64,000 bases of DNA, from positions 1 through 64,000 of the forward strand of contig JAQXDZ010000066.1 of the NCBI GenBank assembly GCA_029251085.1, read 5' to 3'. Under the pieces are notes generated by a model, which saw nothing but the letters and a program-made list of their open reading frames with translations, was not told where the DNA came from and did no database searches. This DNA comes from Mariniblastus sp. (GTDB lineage: Bacteria > Planctomycetota > Planctomycetia > Pirellulales > Pirellulaceae). This document shows positions 36,950-46,157 of the stretch, in pieces (position 1 is the stretch's first letter; every line of letters starts with the position of its first letter). A program made the position numbers and the translations under genes.

Positions 36950-39181
36950 TCACTTTTGATTCGCCGGGGTAAACCCCGGAGTGGAAAAATCAGGCGCCTT
37001 AAATCCCCCTGTCTTCAACGGCTCCTTCACCTCAACCTCTTTATTTCCGAATGGCTGGAATCCGTTTGAATTAAATTGCTTTACCGGAGGGTTGGTTTCC
37101 GCCTTAAAATTCGCACTAGGAGGTTTTGAAAATCGGTTCTCATCGACCGACGGCGTCGTTTTGAAACTAGTTGGAGGTTTGAATCCACCTATCGCAGGCG
37201 GTGCTTTCGGGTCAGAAGATTTCAAGATAGGTGCTTTGTTTGCCGGCGACAATGAAAAACCTGCTCCCGATTCAATGACCTTGGGGAGAGGAACCTTGGG
37301 GAGAGGAACCGGTTGTGCGACAGCGCCACCAATCGGAGGTGGTCGCCTGTCTGAAATGACGTCCGACTCAGGCGGAGACAGTATGTCCTGAATCCGCTCC
37401 TCTTTCTTCGTCTGCAATACCGATGTGGTACCCGATTGCGCTTCGACCGTCGCCCGTTGACCAGCAAAGTCAGTTGCTTTTGCAATGCTTGCCGTCGGTG
37501 ATTGAGGCTTGCTGACCACCGAGTTTGAGGCATCATTCGTGTTCGCCTTGACGGGAGGAGCCTTTGCTGGAATCGCATTAGCTGGGATCACATTAGCTGG
37601 GAGCGCATTAGCTGGGATCTCATTCGCTGGAATTACCGTTGGGGGAATCGCGTTGGGGGACATTGAAGTGACGGGAACTTTAGCGATCAGCATCTCAACA
37701 ACCTCTGCCGCAGACTTCGGCTGAGTGGCAACGCTTAGTGCATAATCACCAATGGTCCGATTGTAACTAACCACCGAGTCAATCAAGTCGCGTTCTGCAG
37801 TATATAAAATTTCCCCAGCTTCGAGAGCGGTAAGCAAATGCATCCCTTGAGTTGGAACCAGCGTTCGATCGGCTGCAGATTTTGCGTACCCCACGGCTTC
37901 GGCACGCATCTCAATCAGAGCGAGCATCTTCGGAAGCACCTTATCAATTCCTCGAAACTTAGCTGGTACAAGTTGTCGGGAAAAATAAAGCTCGTAGTTC
38001 GTATTGTACCGTTGAATTAACGGCAGATCATTTGGAATTGGGCTCATCGGATCTTGACTTAGTACTGGCCAAAACTGAGCAAGCGTTGACTGTGATTTCA
38101 GCAACTTAATTTCTGCTGCCATCACCTGATTAGCAACGACCGCCTCTACCGCGGCCAGCAAGGCCTGTTCCGCATTTGATTCTGGAATCGGGACTTGTTT
38201 TAACCACTGGCGGTAGTTCTCCGACGCAACATAGTTCGCCCAATCAAAATAGGTTTTCCAATACTGTTGCACTAGGCTACTGCGGCGGTCAAGCGTCAGC
38301 GGTTGGCGAAAAAAATCCACGAGATTAACTGGCTGGCCTGGCACCGGATTTTCATACTGCTCCAGAGAGTATCGAGAGATTAACTCTTTCGCAGTTGCCG
38401 GAGTAGACTTGCTTTTTTTATAAACGGCCTCGGTAAAACCGGCGAGTTGAACAGCGTTGGCCTGCCGACTCGGCGCAGAAGAATTCACTTCATCAGGCGC
38501 ATGAGTTGGGATCTCAGAAGCCATCAACACCTTCCGCATCGGTTGATCTAAAGGTGGCGGTAGCTGAGTTTCAGTCGCTTCAATTTGCTTTTTATTTAAG
38601 GCCGGTAAAAAATCCGATCGTAGATTATCGGCAGTAAACTTAGGCATCGCCGGTTGGGCTCGGGCAACATCTTCTTGAATCGGTATGAACGAACCACGCG
38701 TAGACAGCGGAGACTCTTCGATCGACATCTCCGCATTCGCAGACACAACCCCTGATTCGGGCTTACGCTGCACCCCTTCCACCCTTAAGTCATTGATCAG
38801 GGGTTCACCAAAACTCTTGGCAGTTGGCGGTACCGGCATCAAAAGATCTCTTGGTGGCTCCGGCGATTCAATCGATTCTAATAAAACGACAGGATCTGCA
38901 GTCTCTTCCGCCTTGCTGATCGAAAGCGATGGAACCAAACCAGGTGTCGAAACATGCTTTTGGCTGAGCTGTTGATGAAAACCGTTAGCTCCCTCAGCAG
39001 TTCCATCGGAACTGGGACTGGCTGTTCTGCCCGGTAGCGGTGGAACCGAAAACTCAAACTCACTTTGCTGAGCAAAACCCAGCATAGGAAATCCAAGCAC
39101 CAACAAGACAATGATCGACTCAAGCTTTTGCTTGATCAGCCCGAAACAATTTTCGATTAATTGCGATACCAAAATGAGCAT
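36950..39181 (-). CDS. Large secreted protein of unknown function with Pro-rich repeats
   Basis: 743 residues, ATG 39181 with AGAGGTG upstream. A hydrophobic segment at about 20-38 ending in GFAQQ fits a signal peptide. A low-complexity region covers about 40-250. A helical central region (about 260-480) contains LISRYSLEQYENPVPGQP, SSLVQQYWKTYFDWANYVA and EAGEILYTAERDLIDSVVSY, which recalls periplasmic coiled helices, but I do not recognise a family. The C-terminal third is Pro/Lys-rich with repeats IPANA-type (five units) and VPLPK (two units). Function unknown; probably periplasmic or surface. Confidence 0.7.
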   Translation of the reverse strand: MLILVSQLIENCFGLIKQKLESIIVLLVLGFPMLGFAQQSEFEFSVPPLPGRTASPSSDGTAEGANGFHQQLSQKHVSTPGLVPSLSISKAEETADPVVLLESIESPEPPRDLLMPVPPTAKSFGEPLINDLRVEGVQRKPESGVVSANAEMSIEESPLSTRGSFIPIQEDVARAQPAMPKFTADNLRSDFLPALNKKQIEATETQLPPPLDQPMRKVLMASEIPTHAPDEVNSSAPSRQANAVQLAGFTEAVYKKSKSTPATAKELISRYSLEQYENPVPGQPVNLVDFFRQPLTLDRRSSLVQQYWKTYFDWANYVASENYRQWLKQVPIPESNAEQALLAAVEAVVANQVMAAEIKLLKSQSTLAQFWPVLSQDPMSPIPNDLPLIQRYNTNYELYFSRQLVPAKFRGIDKVLPKMLALIEMRAEAVGYAKSAADRTLVPTQGMHLLTALEAGEILYTAERDLIDSVVSYNRTIGDYALSVATQPKSAAEVVEMLIAKVPVTSMSPNAIPPTVIPANEIPANALPANVIPANAIPAKAPPVKANTNDASNSVVSKPQSPTASIAKATDFAGQRATVEAQSGTTSVLQTKKEERIQDILSPPESDVISDRRPPPIGGAVAQPVPLPKVPLPKVIESGAGFSLSPANKAPILKSSDPKAPPAIGGFKPPTSFKTTPSVDENRFSKPPSANFKAETNPPVKQFNSNGFQPFGNKEVEVKEPLKTGGFKAPDFSTPGFTPANQK
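37279..37308 (-). repeat. 15-base tandem repeat, two units, encoding VPLPK
   Basis: Two perfect 15-base copies (37279-37293 and 37294-37308) lie in frame within the large secreted protein gene. They add Val-Pro-Leu-Pro-Lys twice to its proline-rich tail. Confidence 0.85.
37566..37640 (-). repeat. 15-base tandem repeat, five units, encoding IPANx
   Basis: Five consecutive 15-base units from 37566 share GCTGG(G/A)AT at their starts and encode Ile-Pro-Ala-Asn plus a variable residue. They lie in frame in the proline-rich tail. The units differ by a few bases, so the array is not freshly expanded. Confidence 0.85.
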
Positions 39182-39395
39182 CCGTGCACCTCTGGTTAGT
39201 GATTTCCTGCGGAGCTCCGTTAAAATACGGGTCCGCTCAGCCTAAATTTGTCCCGTATCAAATTTTTAGTCAATGCTGATTATTAACACCCCCAACCACA
39301 CCAGCACCGACCCAGTCGCCCCAAATCACCGACCTTACTTTTCTAAATCGCTTGATTATAAAAAAATGCTCCCGATAATTGGTCAGGGGTAAACT

Positions 39396-40736
39396 ATGCG
39401 AGTCAAAAGACCAGTGGACAACATAAAAATCAAATCAACCTTCCTTCCACGGCACCGCTGTATAATCCAGCGAGGGCGCCAACTTCTTTATGTGATAGCA
39501 CTTTTATTACTGTGGAACGCAACCGCAGGTGCCTATCAACTCCTCACCCCTCCGAAACAACCCATCCAAATAAATGCAAGAGAATCCGTTCAAACTCTTC
39601 TCAACGAGTATTGGATGCGGACTCCACCCAACGCGCTCGCTTCCGAAAATTTCTACAAGGATTTGAATTCGCGTCCCGCGATCGTTTCGGTTGCTTACGC
39701 GGTGAACCGTCTTCAGCAAAATAAAACAAACGAAGCAAAACTGGTTGCCGAAAAACTGACGGAGACCTTTCCAAAGAATCTTGATGGATGGATGCTGAAG
39801 GCGTGGCTGAATGCCTTGGAAGACAACTTTGACATTTCACTCGTCTCGATGCAGTCCTTAAACCAAAAGGTACTGGCAACACCCGACCTTCCTGTGGAAG
39901 TAAAATCATCAATTTATTCTCGATTGGGAAGGCTGATCGGTTACTTAGAAGGCCCCGTCGCCCACCGCGTAAACCAAAACTTACTTCTCACAACGACTCA
40001 GTCGATCACCAAAACTGCGCCCGAGAAACACCTAAACGAATTCAATTTGGGTCGAGCACAAGTCTTTGAAAAATATACTGAGATCCAACAGAATCAGACT
40101 CTTAAGACAAATGAGGAACTCGTAAAGGTTGCAAAACGCGACCAAAAAATAGAGCAGCTTCTCAATCGTGAAAACGAAAGCTTGTCTGATTCTGAACAAA
40201 AACTCTCCGAAGAAATTGAACGTGTCAGGCAGGACGCCGGTGCTAGGATCTCAACGCTTGAAAACCAAGGTTCTGAAATCGAGCAGGAACGAATAGCTAC
40301 AAAGTTCGAAATTCAAAAACGCCAAAACAGACTTTTCTATCTCTATGAAGAACTTGCCCTCTTAAACCTCGGTCCCGTCAGCCAATTTTGGGCTTATGAT
40401 CCACGGGTTGAAATTCGAAATATTGAATTTCAATTATCACAAAAACGAAGCGACTGGAATGGTTACTCATTTCAATTGCGGAACATCAGTGATGAAATTT
40501 CCAGGCTACAGGTTTTTGTTCAGCAAAAAACTAATTCGCTTGGCAAAGAATTAAAAAAACTTAATGGCTCACGGCGTCGCAACCTTAACAAACTCAAGCG
40601 TATTGCTTCCGGGCCCCAAATCGCCGATGGTAAAAAAAATGCAATGAAGATCCGGGCAACTTCTCTGATCACTTACGATGAAATTTCAGAAGAACTTTAT
40701 CGCCAACAAATCCTTAACCAATTGCCGCGAAATTAG
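39396..40736 (+). CDS. Secreted or anchored TPR/coiled-coil protein, unknown function
   Basis: 446 residues, ATG 39396 with GGGG about seven bases upstream. A basic N-terminus is followed by LLYVIALLLLWNATAGAYQ (about 30-48), a signal peptide or membrane anchor. Residues about 85-160 look TPR-like (AIVSVAYAVNRLQQNKTNEA, FPKNLDGWMLKAWLNALE). Residues 225-300 and 340-410 are long charged coiled coils with many Glu, Gln and Lys. I do not recognise a family. Transcribed divergently from the large secreted protein at 36950-39181, with which it may share a promoter region. Confidence 0.72.
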   Translation: MRVKRPVDNIKIKSTFLPRHRCIIQRGRQLLYVIALLLLWNATAGAYQLLTPPKQPIQINARESVQTLLNEYWMRTPPNALASENFYKDLNSRPAIVSVAYAVNRLQQNKTNEAKLVAEKLTETFPKNLDGWMLKAWLNALEDNFDISLVSMQSLNQKVLATPDLPVEVKSSIYSRLGRLIGYLEGPVAHRVNQNLLLTTTQSITKTAPEKHLNEFNLGRAQVFEKYTEIQQNQTLKTNEELVKVAKRDQKIEQLLNRENESLSDSEQKLSEEIERVRQDAGARISTLENQGSEIEQERIATKFEIQKRQNRLFYLYEELALLNLGPVSQFWAYDPRVEIRNIEFQLSQKRSDWNGYSFQLRNISDEISRLQVFVQQKTNSLGKELKKLNGSRRRNLNKLKRIASGPQIADGKKNAMKIRATSLITYDEISEELYRQQILNQLPRN

Positions 40737-40767
40737 GCTCTTGCAATTTGATCATGGAATGACCGGA

Positions 40768-41361
40768 CTAACTCATTTCCAATAGTTCACCGATCCACTC
40801 ATGGAGTCGCTCAATCGGCAAGCCAACCACATTTGACTCGAGCCCGCTCTCGAGATGAAGCCAATCGAGCCCATCTTGGTACCCGAACGCTCCGGCCTTG
40901 CCGATCCAATTGTCAGAGTCAAGTATCTCTTCTAACTGCTGAGCCTTGAGAACATCCATCGTCAACACGGATTGCTCCAAATGAAGTCGGTGACAATCAC
41001 CCGGTTTTTTCCAGAGACATACGCCGGTTAGCACGCGGTGTTTTTTTCCACTCATCAACGTCAGCATTTTCTCCGCATGCTCGCGATCAACCGGTTTACC
41101 AAGAATTTCCCCTTGGCACTCTGCCACAGTATCGGCAGCGATGATGACTCCAGTATTATATTTTGGTGCGATAGCTCGCGCCTTAAGAAAGGCAGATTGC
41201 AAAACAAGATCCTCGGGAGAGCACTTCGAACAGATACCTCTTTCTACCGAATCATCAGGAGCGTCAGTGACGAATTGAAATCCCGCACTCTCCAGAAGTT
41301 TCGCGCGGCGCGGCGACTGGCTTGCAAGAATGATGGAGAACTCATTGGTTTGGTTGGTCAT
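40768..41361 (-). CDS. maf: Maf-like nucleoside triphosphate pyrophosphatase
   Basis: 197 residues. The N-terminal signature IILASQSPRRAKLLESAGF and the later IIAADTVAECQGEILGKP are diagnostic of the Maf/HAM1-like fold; Maf proteins hydrolyse non-canonical NTPs or dTTP/UTP. Catalytic acids lie in the ADTVAE segment. VLTGVCLW and GAFGYQDGLDWL match further family blocks. Cytoplasmic. Convergent with the coiled-coil gene (31-base gap) and divergent from the pseudouridine synthase. Confidence 0.93.
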   Translation of the reverse strand: MTNQTNEFSIILASQSPRRAKLLESAGFQFVTDAPDDSVERGICSKCSPEDLVLQSAFLKARAIAPKYNTGVIIAADTVAECQGEILGKPVDREHAEKMLTLMSGKKHRVLTGVCLWKKPGDCHRLHLEQSVLTMDVLKAQQLEEILDSDNWIGKAGAFGYQDGLDWLHLESGLESNVVGLPIERLHEWIGELLEMS

Positions 41362-41434
41362 GCCGGTTTAATGTGCTAATCTTGTAGAGCGGTTATCTAT
41401 TACAGTGGCCAAAAAATATTTATGATTGAAAACG

Positions 41435-42148
41435 ATGCGGCCAAGATCGGAAAAACTAAATGTCCTGTTCGAAGACAATCACTTGTTGGTTGTCAACAAA
41501 CCGCCATTATTGCCAACGATGGGTGTGAAGGAAGGTGAGTTAAGTCTGCTTAGCCAATCCCGGCAATACATTAAAAAGAAATACAACAAACCGGGAAATG
41601 TCTATTTGGGAATCGTTAGCCGGCTCGATGCGTTCGTCAGTGGCGTTATCGTCCTTGCTAAAACCTCAAAAGCTGCTGGCCGTTTATCTGAGCAGTTTCG
41701 AAACCGCACCGCAGACAAGACCTACTGGGCGATCATTCCAGATGCCTTGAAGGAAGAAAGCGGAAGACTGGAAGACTGGGTAATTAAGGATGAATCACTT
41801 CACCGAATGACCGTCATCCCCAAAGGGAAAAAGTCCCCCACTGGAGCAAAAGTTGCCCGCCTGAACTACAAAACCATTGGCACTGAAATCACCAATCGCC
41901 AATGTCCCACCAAATTACTGGAAATTAAGCTCGAAACTGGTCGAAAGCACCAAATTCGCGTCCAACTTGAAAACGCAGGTGCCTCCATTTTGGGAGATCG
42001 GAAATACGGAAGCGATCTCCCATTCAAACGGGGAATTGCACTTCATTCTCGAGAACTCTCCATTGAACACCCCACGAACCGGGTCTTACAATCGTTTCAA
42101 GCGGAAACACCATCTTGGTGGAACATTGATCGGTATTCGTTATCATAA
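41435..42148 (+). CDS. RluA-family pseudouridine synthase
   Basis: About 237 residues from ATG 41435; TTG 41426 is in frame three codons upstream, and neither has a clear ribosome site. The family opens with LFEDNHLLVVNKPPLLPT. The catalytic Asp is in GIVSRLDAFVSGVIVLAKT; the usual HRLD is SRLD here, with Asp kept. LEIKLETGRKHQIRVQLENAG and SILGDRKYG complete the fold. There is no S4 domain. Converts uridine to pseudouridine in rRNA or tRNA; the target is not predictable. Confidence 0.92.
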   Translation: MRPRSEKLNVLFEDNHLLVVNKPPLLPTMGVKEGELSLLSQSRQYIKKKYNKPGNVYLGIVSRLDAFVSGVIVLAKTSKAAGRLSEQFRNRTADKTYWAIIPDALKEESGRLEDWVIKDESLHRMTVIPKGKKSPTGAKVARLNYKTIGTEITNRQCPTKLLEIKLETGRKHQIRVQLENAGASILGDRKYGSDLPFKRGIALHSRELSIEHPTNRVLQSFQAETPSWWNIDRYSLS

Positions 42149-42231
42149 AAACTGTCCCTAGTTTGCCAGCAACGCTTTTTTCTCACCCATACTATTCGGT
42201 CGATGGCTGCAGTTGAAGCAATGAGTTTTGC

Positions 42232-43611
42232 ATGAACACTACCCAAACTAATTTTCGCGATACTGCGCTCGCCAGTGAACTGGTGACCGAAGAGCAATTG
42301 CGTACTGCAATGAACGAATTGGCGAAAACGCAAGATAGCGATTCGTCGAGTTCAGCCGCGCTCACCGAAAAGAGGATCGCCCAGCAACTGGTTGAAATGA
42401 AAGTCATTTCTGCCTACCAAGCGGATCAATTGCTGACTGGGCGAACGAAACTAAACCTGGGCCCCTACATCATCACGGACTGGATTGGTCAAGGTGGCAT
42501 GGGACAGGTCTTCAAAGCCGTCCACGAAATGCTCGGCCGAGAGTCCGCAGTCAAAGTCTTACCGCTTCACAAAACAACGCCCGAGGCTATCGAGAATTTT
42601 CGCCGCGAGATTCGAGCTCAGGCAAAACTGGATCACCCTAACCTTGTGCGGGCTTTCGACGCCGGTGAAGATGGGAACGTTCATTACCTCGTGGTTGAAT
42701 ATATTCCGGGCACCGACCTTCGACGACTCGTTCGCTCGAAAGGTAAACTCTCAGTCCAGCAGGCAGCCAACATAATCAAGCAATCTGCTGAAGGGCTCGC
42801 CCACGCACACGAGCGTGACTTAATTCATCGCGATATCAAGCCAGGTAACATTCTCGTCACCCCCGATGGTGTTTCCAAGCTATCTGACCTTGGGTTGGCG
42901 TTCTATCTCAACGACGCCACCGATCCGAGAGCGGGAAAAATCGTAGGAACTGCCGACTACCTTTCGCCGGAACAAATTCGTACACCGCAGCACATCACCA
43001 GTGCCAGTGATATTTATTCACTCGGTTGCACCCTGTACTACGCAGTCACAGGAAAAGTCCCTTTTCCCGGAGGGACGCCCAAAAGCAAAGCCAGGAGGCA
43101 CCTCGAGGAAACGCCGTGGCACCCAAGACGGTTCAACGAAGAAGTCAGTGATGACTTTGTTGACCTAATTGGTGACATGATGGAAAAAGATCCGAAAGAG
43201 CGGATCCAATCCGCCGAAGAAGTTGCCGAACGTCTCGCTCCATGGGCGGCTGACGACAGCCCGCTTCTTCGCGAAGATATGGGCGACCGACCTCGCTGGA
43301 TGCCAGCACCCATTGGTTCACCTGATGCCCAGGACACCGATCCCGATGACGCCGTTACTGAAATGGCGATGCACGAGATAAGCGATACCTCGCAAAGCAG
43401 CATTCACGGCACGATGTCCGATGACAATTCGATCTCAGGCCAGCACAATAAACCTCCACCGCCGCTCTCCACTGTCGAGCAGTATAAAACGGCAGGTAGA
43501 ATTGACGATGCAATCACTTTTTCTTTATCAGCACTCTTTGTGACCGCGGTGGTCTGCCTCTCCATCGGCATCCTTGTTGGCTTCATCGCCGGCTTCTTGA
43601 TGGCGAAGTAA
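42232..43611 (+). CDS. Membrane-anchored Ser/Thr protein kinase (catalytic motifs intact)
   Basis: 459 residues, ATG 42232. The kinase domain (about 79-345) has glycine loop GQGGMGQVF, Lys108 in AVKVL, HRDIKPGNIL (His199-Asp201), DLG (Asp219) and YLSPEQI. A roughly 75-residue helical N-terminal module (LASELVTEEQLRTAMNEL, VISAYQADQLLTGRT) precedes it, a feature I associate with planctomycete kinases. A Ser/Asp/Pro-rich linker leads to a single C-terminal membrane helix (about 430-455) with almost no extracytoplasmic tail. Unlike the kinase-fold protein at 7.1-8.7 kb, this one should be active. Confidence 0.92.
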   Translation: MNTTQTNFRDTALASELVTEEQLRTAMNELAKTQDSDSSSSAALTEKRIAQQLVEMKVISAYQADQLLTGRTKLNLGPYIITDWIGQGGMGQVFKAVHEMLGRESAVKVLPLHKTTPEAIENFRREIRAQAKLDHPNLVRAFDAGEDGNVHYLVVEYIPGTDLRRLVRSKGKLSVQQAANIIKQSAEGLAHAHERDLIHRDIKPGNILVTPDGVSKLSDLGLAFYLNDATDPRAGKIVGTADYLSPEQIRTPQHITSASDIYSLGCTLYYAVTGKVPFPGGTPKSKARRHLEETPWHPRRFNEEVSDDFVDLIGDMMEKDPKERIQSAEEVAERLAPWAADDSPLLREDMGDRPRWMPAPIGSPDAQDTDPDDAVTEMAMHEISDTSQSSIHGTMSDDNSISGQHNKPPPPLSTVEQYKTAGRIDDAITFSLSALFVTAVVCLSIGILVGFIAGFLMAK

Positions 43612-43661
43612 CATGGGACGCACCAGGGCTGATGGGGCAAGCCTGCCCCGTTGCAGCACGC

Positions 43662-44873
43662 TTAGTACTGACTTAACACTGGCGTGACCTCTGTTTGTAC
43701 TCCACCAGTTACGTTCACTTCTAAATTTGCATTGATAAAGACATTGATTTCGCTGCGGATTCCAAATTCTTTCAGATAGATTCCCGGCTCAATTGAGAAA
43801 CAGGTTAGCGGGAGAACGAGACGATCTTCTTTCGTTTCTAAATCATCCATGTGGGCACCGTTACCGTGCGTTTCTGTTCCAATATTATGACCCGTTCGGT
43901 GGATAAAGTACTCGCCGTATCCGGCATCTTCAATCACCTGACGCGTCGCTCGATCCACTTCCCAACCCTGCAACTCTCGCCCTTCAGCAAAAGCACTCCT
44001 CGCACAATCGATTCCCGCATCGCGGGCAGCGGCAACGATGTCGAAAATTTCTTTGTATTTTTCAGGGATCGTCTCTCCCATGAAACCGACCTTCGTGAGA
44101 TCGCTATAAACACCCTCCGGAACATCCATCTTTGCCCACATATCGAGCAATACAAAATCTCCTAATTTGATTTCGGAGTCTGCTCCATGAACAGGACAAT
44201 AATGTGGATCGCCACTGTTTGCGTTGACGCCAACAATCGGCGGGTGGTAGGTCGTCATCCCATGCTCCGCATAATAATCCATCACATAGTCTTGGACCTC
44301 CGACTCGCGAATCGCCTTTCCACTGCGAAGCCTTTCGGCGATTAATTGCCAAGCTTCATCAAACGCCGCCCGATTCAATTTATCAGCCTGCAAATGAAGA
44401 TCCCACTGATGGTCCGTCCACCTGGCTTCAAAGTACTGAATAAGATTCCCAGAGCTCACTACTTCGGCACCGAAACCTCGCACCAATTCAACCGTCCCTG
44501 CGTCCACTCGGGAAATATATGGATTAGCATTATCAGGGGAATATTCCATCGCAACCTTTGGACAATTCCCAAGTATTTCCCGCAAACCGTTGTGCAATTC
44601 CTGCCAAGTCAGATAAACAACTTTCTTCCCCAGCAGGTGATCCAGAGCGGAAGATTCGATTCGATGTACGAGTTTCACAGGCTCCCCTTGCGCAGGAATA
44701 AAGTAAAAGAAACGTCGCGAACCTTTCTCTGATTCGGAGATGCCTAAAACTTTTAGCGCTAAAGCATTCAAACCACGGAAATCGTATAATAACCAACCGT
44801 CAAAACCAAATTCCTGAATAGAGTTCTGGATTGAGTCCAATTGAAATCCTGGGCTAAATTTTAAATTTGTCAT
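43662..44873 (-). CDS. M24-family metallopeptidase (Xaa-Pro aminopeptidase-like)
   Basis: 403 residues, ATG 44873. An N-terminal creatinase-like domain (1-165) precedes the pita-bread domain. Metal ligands are visible: Asp in FVLLDMWAKMD, Asp in GVYSDLTKVGF, His in FIHRTGHNIGTE, Glu in FSIEPGIYL and Glu in IRSEINVFI, so the five-ligand set is complete. Family enzymes remove N-terminal residues before proline; specificity is not certain. No signal peptide. Convergent with the kinase; between them a GGGGCA/TGCCCC hairpin at 43634-43649 lacks a T tract. Confidence 0.9.
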   Translation of the reverse strand: MTNLKFSPGFQLDSIQNSIQEFGFDGWLLYDFRGLNALALKVLGISESEKGSRRFFYFIPAQGEPVKLVHRIESSALDHLLGKKVVYLTWQELHNGLREILGNCPKVAMEYSPDNANPYISRVDAGTVELVRGFGAEVVSSGNLIQYFEARWTDHQWDLHLQADKLNRAAFDEAWQLIAERLRSGKAIRESEVQDYVMDYYAEHGMTTYHPPIVGVNANSGDPHYCPVHGADSEIKLGDFVLLDMWAKMDVPEGVYSDLTKVGFMGETIPEKYKEIFDIVAAARDAGIDCARSAFAEGRELQGWEVDRATRQVIEDAGYGEYFIHRTGHNIGTETHGNGAHMDDLETKEDRLVLPLTCFSIEPGIYLKEFGIRSEINVFINANLEVNVTGGVQTEVTPVLSQY

Positions 44874-45059
44874 GCAAAAGCTCTCTCAAAATCATAATTT
44901 TTTTTGAATAATACCAGCTACTTTACCCCATCCGAGAAGAACGCGGTAAAATCAATCGGTGATAACACGGATGAAACTCTGTCTCCACGAAAATTCATAG
45001 GTACACTTCGTGGGATTCCCATCCAATTGCGAAACCTGAAATTTCCACCTAGGTAAGTC

Positions 45060-46130
45060 ATGAAAGTCAGTCCAATTAAACCCCACAAATTTATTGCTCT
45101 CACAATAATAACTTGTATGCTTCTTGCCGCGAACACCGGTACAGCGCAGGAGAGTGCTGCAACAGCATCCCCCTCGGGCAATCAAGCAAAGACGATCGAC
45201 GAAGTTCCAGATAATTTCATCCGATTTCATATGTGGGACGGCTCGATTGTTGCAGGTCTAGTAACCATAGACTTCATCTCCATCAATACGGAGTTTGGGG
45301 TGCTTGAAGTTCCAGTCGCACGAATCAAGAAACTGTTTCCAGGCTTAAACAGCTTTCCGGAGCTGGATAAAAAAATCAAAATGCTCATCGCTCAGCTTAG
45401 CGATAAAGATTTCGCAATGCGAGAGACTGCCCATCGCGAACTGACGAACATGGGGCTTCAAATCAGAGAACAGTTGCAAGACGCAAATTCTGACGGAAGT
45501 GCCGAACAAAAAAAACGCCTTTCAGAAATCCGACAAGCAATCGAAGAGGAATTTGAAGACGCGGAAGAAAATGGAGAATCCTCTGAGCGTGCGTTGATTC
45601 GGGGTGATTCAATCGAAACCCCTGAATTTAATATCGTCGGAAAAATCCTTCAGAAGACCTTCACCGTTAACAGTAAATTTGGGCAACTGACGGTCGAGTT
45701 AAGCGATGTGAAAATGGCAGATCGTCCCGTCCAAGAAAAGAAATCAGCGACCAAGAAAACCGTTAAAATTGCATCCGATGCTTTCTTTCAGCGAACACCG
45801 GCTAATACCCGCATCAGAGTCACCAAGGGAGACAAGATCTCAATCAAAGCCGATGGTGTCGTGCAATGGACTAATTGGAGTACTTCTTCCACTCCAGATG
45901 GATTGACTAACCAAGGGCAATTCCAGGGCATTCAGAGTGGTACGCTGTGTGCAAGGATTGGCTCTTCGGGAAAGATCTTTAAGGTTGGCAAAGAACATAC
46001 CGGCGTGGCCAAGCAATCAGGCACACTCTATCTAGGTATCGCAATACAAGATTCCTATGTTCAGCAAAACTACCGCTGGACTGGAAATTACGATGCCAAA
46101 GTACGCGTTACACCGCCCGACGCAGAATAA
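45060..46130 (+). CDS. Secreted protein with a C-terminal LecA (PA-IL)-like beta-sandwich
   Basis: 356 residues, AGG seven bases before ATG 45060. Signal peptide ends near NTGTAQ. Residues 45-105 are a beta-rich segment (DGSIVAGLVTIDFISINTEF), repeated in weaker form near 205-235 (EFNIVGKILQKTFTVNSKFG). A HEAT-like helical stretch lies between (LSDKDFAMRETAHRELTNMG), then an acidic coiled region. The last 115 residues resemble the galactophilic lectin LecA: TRIRVTKGDKISIKADGVVQ, GTLCARIGSSGKIFKVG, GTLYLGIAIQD. Sugar binding is inferred from resemblance only. Convergent with the HtrA cluster. Confidence 0.75.
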   Translation: MKVSPIKPHKFIALTIITCMLLAANTGTAQESAATASPSGNQAKTIDEVPDNFIRFHMWDGSIVAGLVTIDFISINTEFGVLEVPVARIKKLFPGLNSFPELDKKIKMLIAQLSDKDFAMRETAHRELTNMGLQIREQLQDANSDGSAEQKKRLSEIRQAIEEEFEDAEENGESSERALIRGDSIETPEFNIVGKILQKTFTVNSKFGQLTVELSDVKMADRPVQEKKSATKKTVKIASDAFFQRTPANTRIRVTKGDKISIKADGVVQWTNWSTSSTPDGLTNQGQFQGIQSGTLCARIGSSGKIFKVGKEHTGVAKQSGTLYLGIAIQDSYVQQNYRWTGNYDAKVRVTPPDAE

Positions 46131-46157
46131 GGCAACCTGATAAACCTTACGTTTTTC

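Noticed and set aside
43634..43649. Possible terminator between the kinase and M24 peptidase genes
   Set aside because: GGGGCA/TGCCCC is a clean hairpin but has no T tract on either strand, so I do not call it a terminator.
46128..46156. Possible terminator after the LecA-like gene
   Set aside because: TAAGG/CCTTA is only a 5-bp stem with a 12-base loop before TTTTT; too weak.
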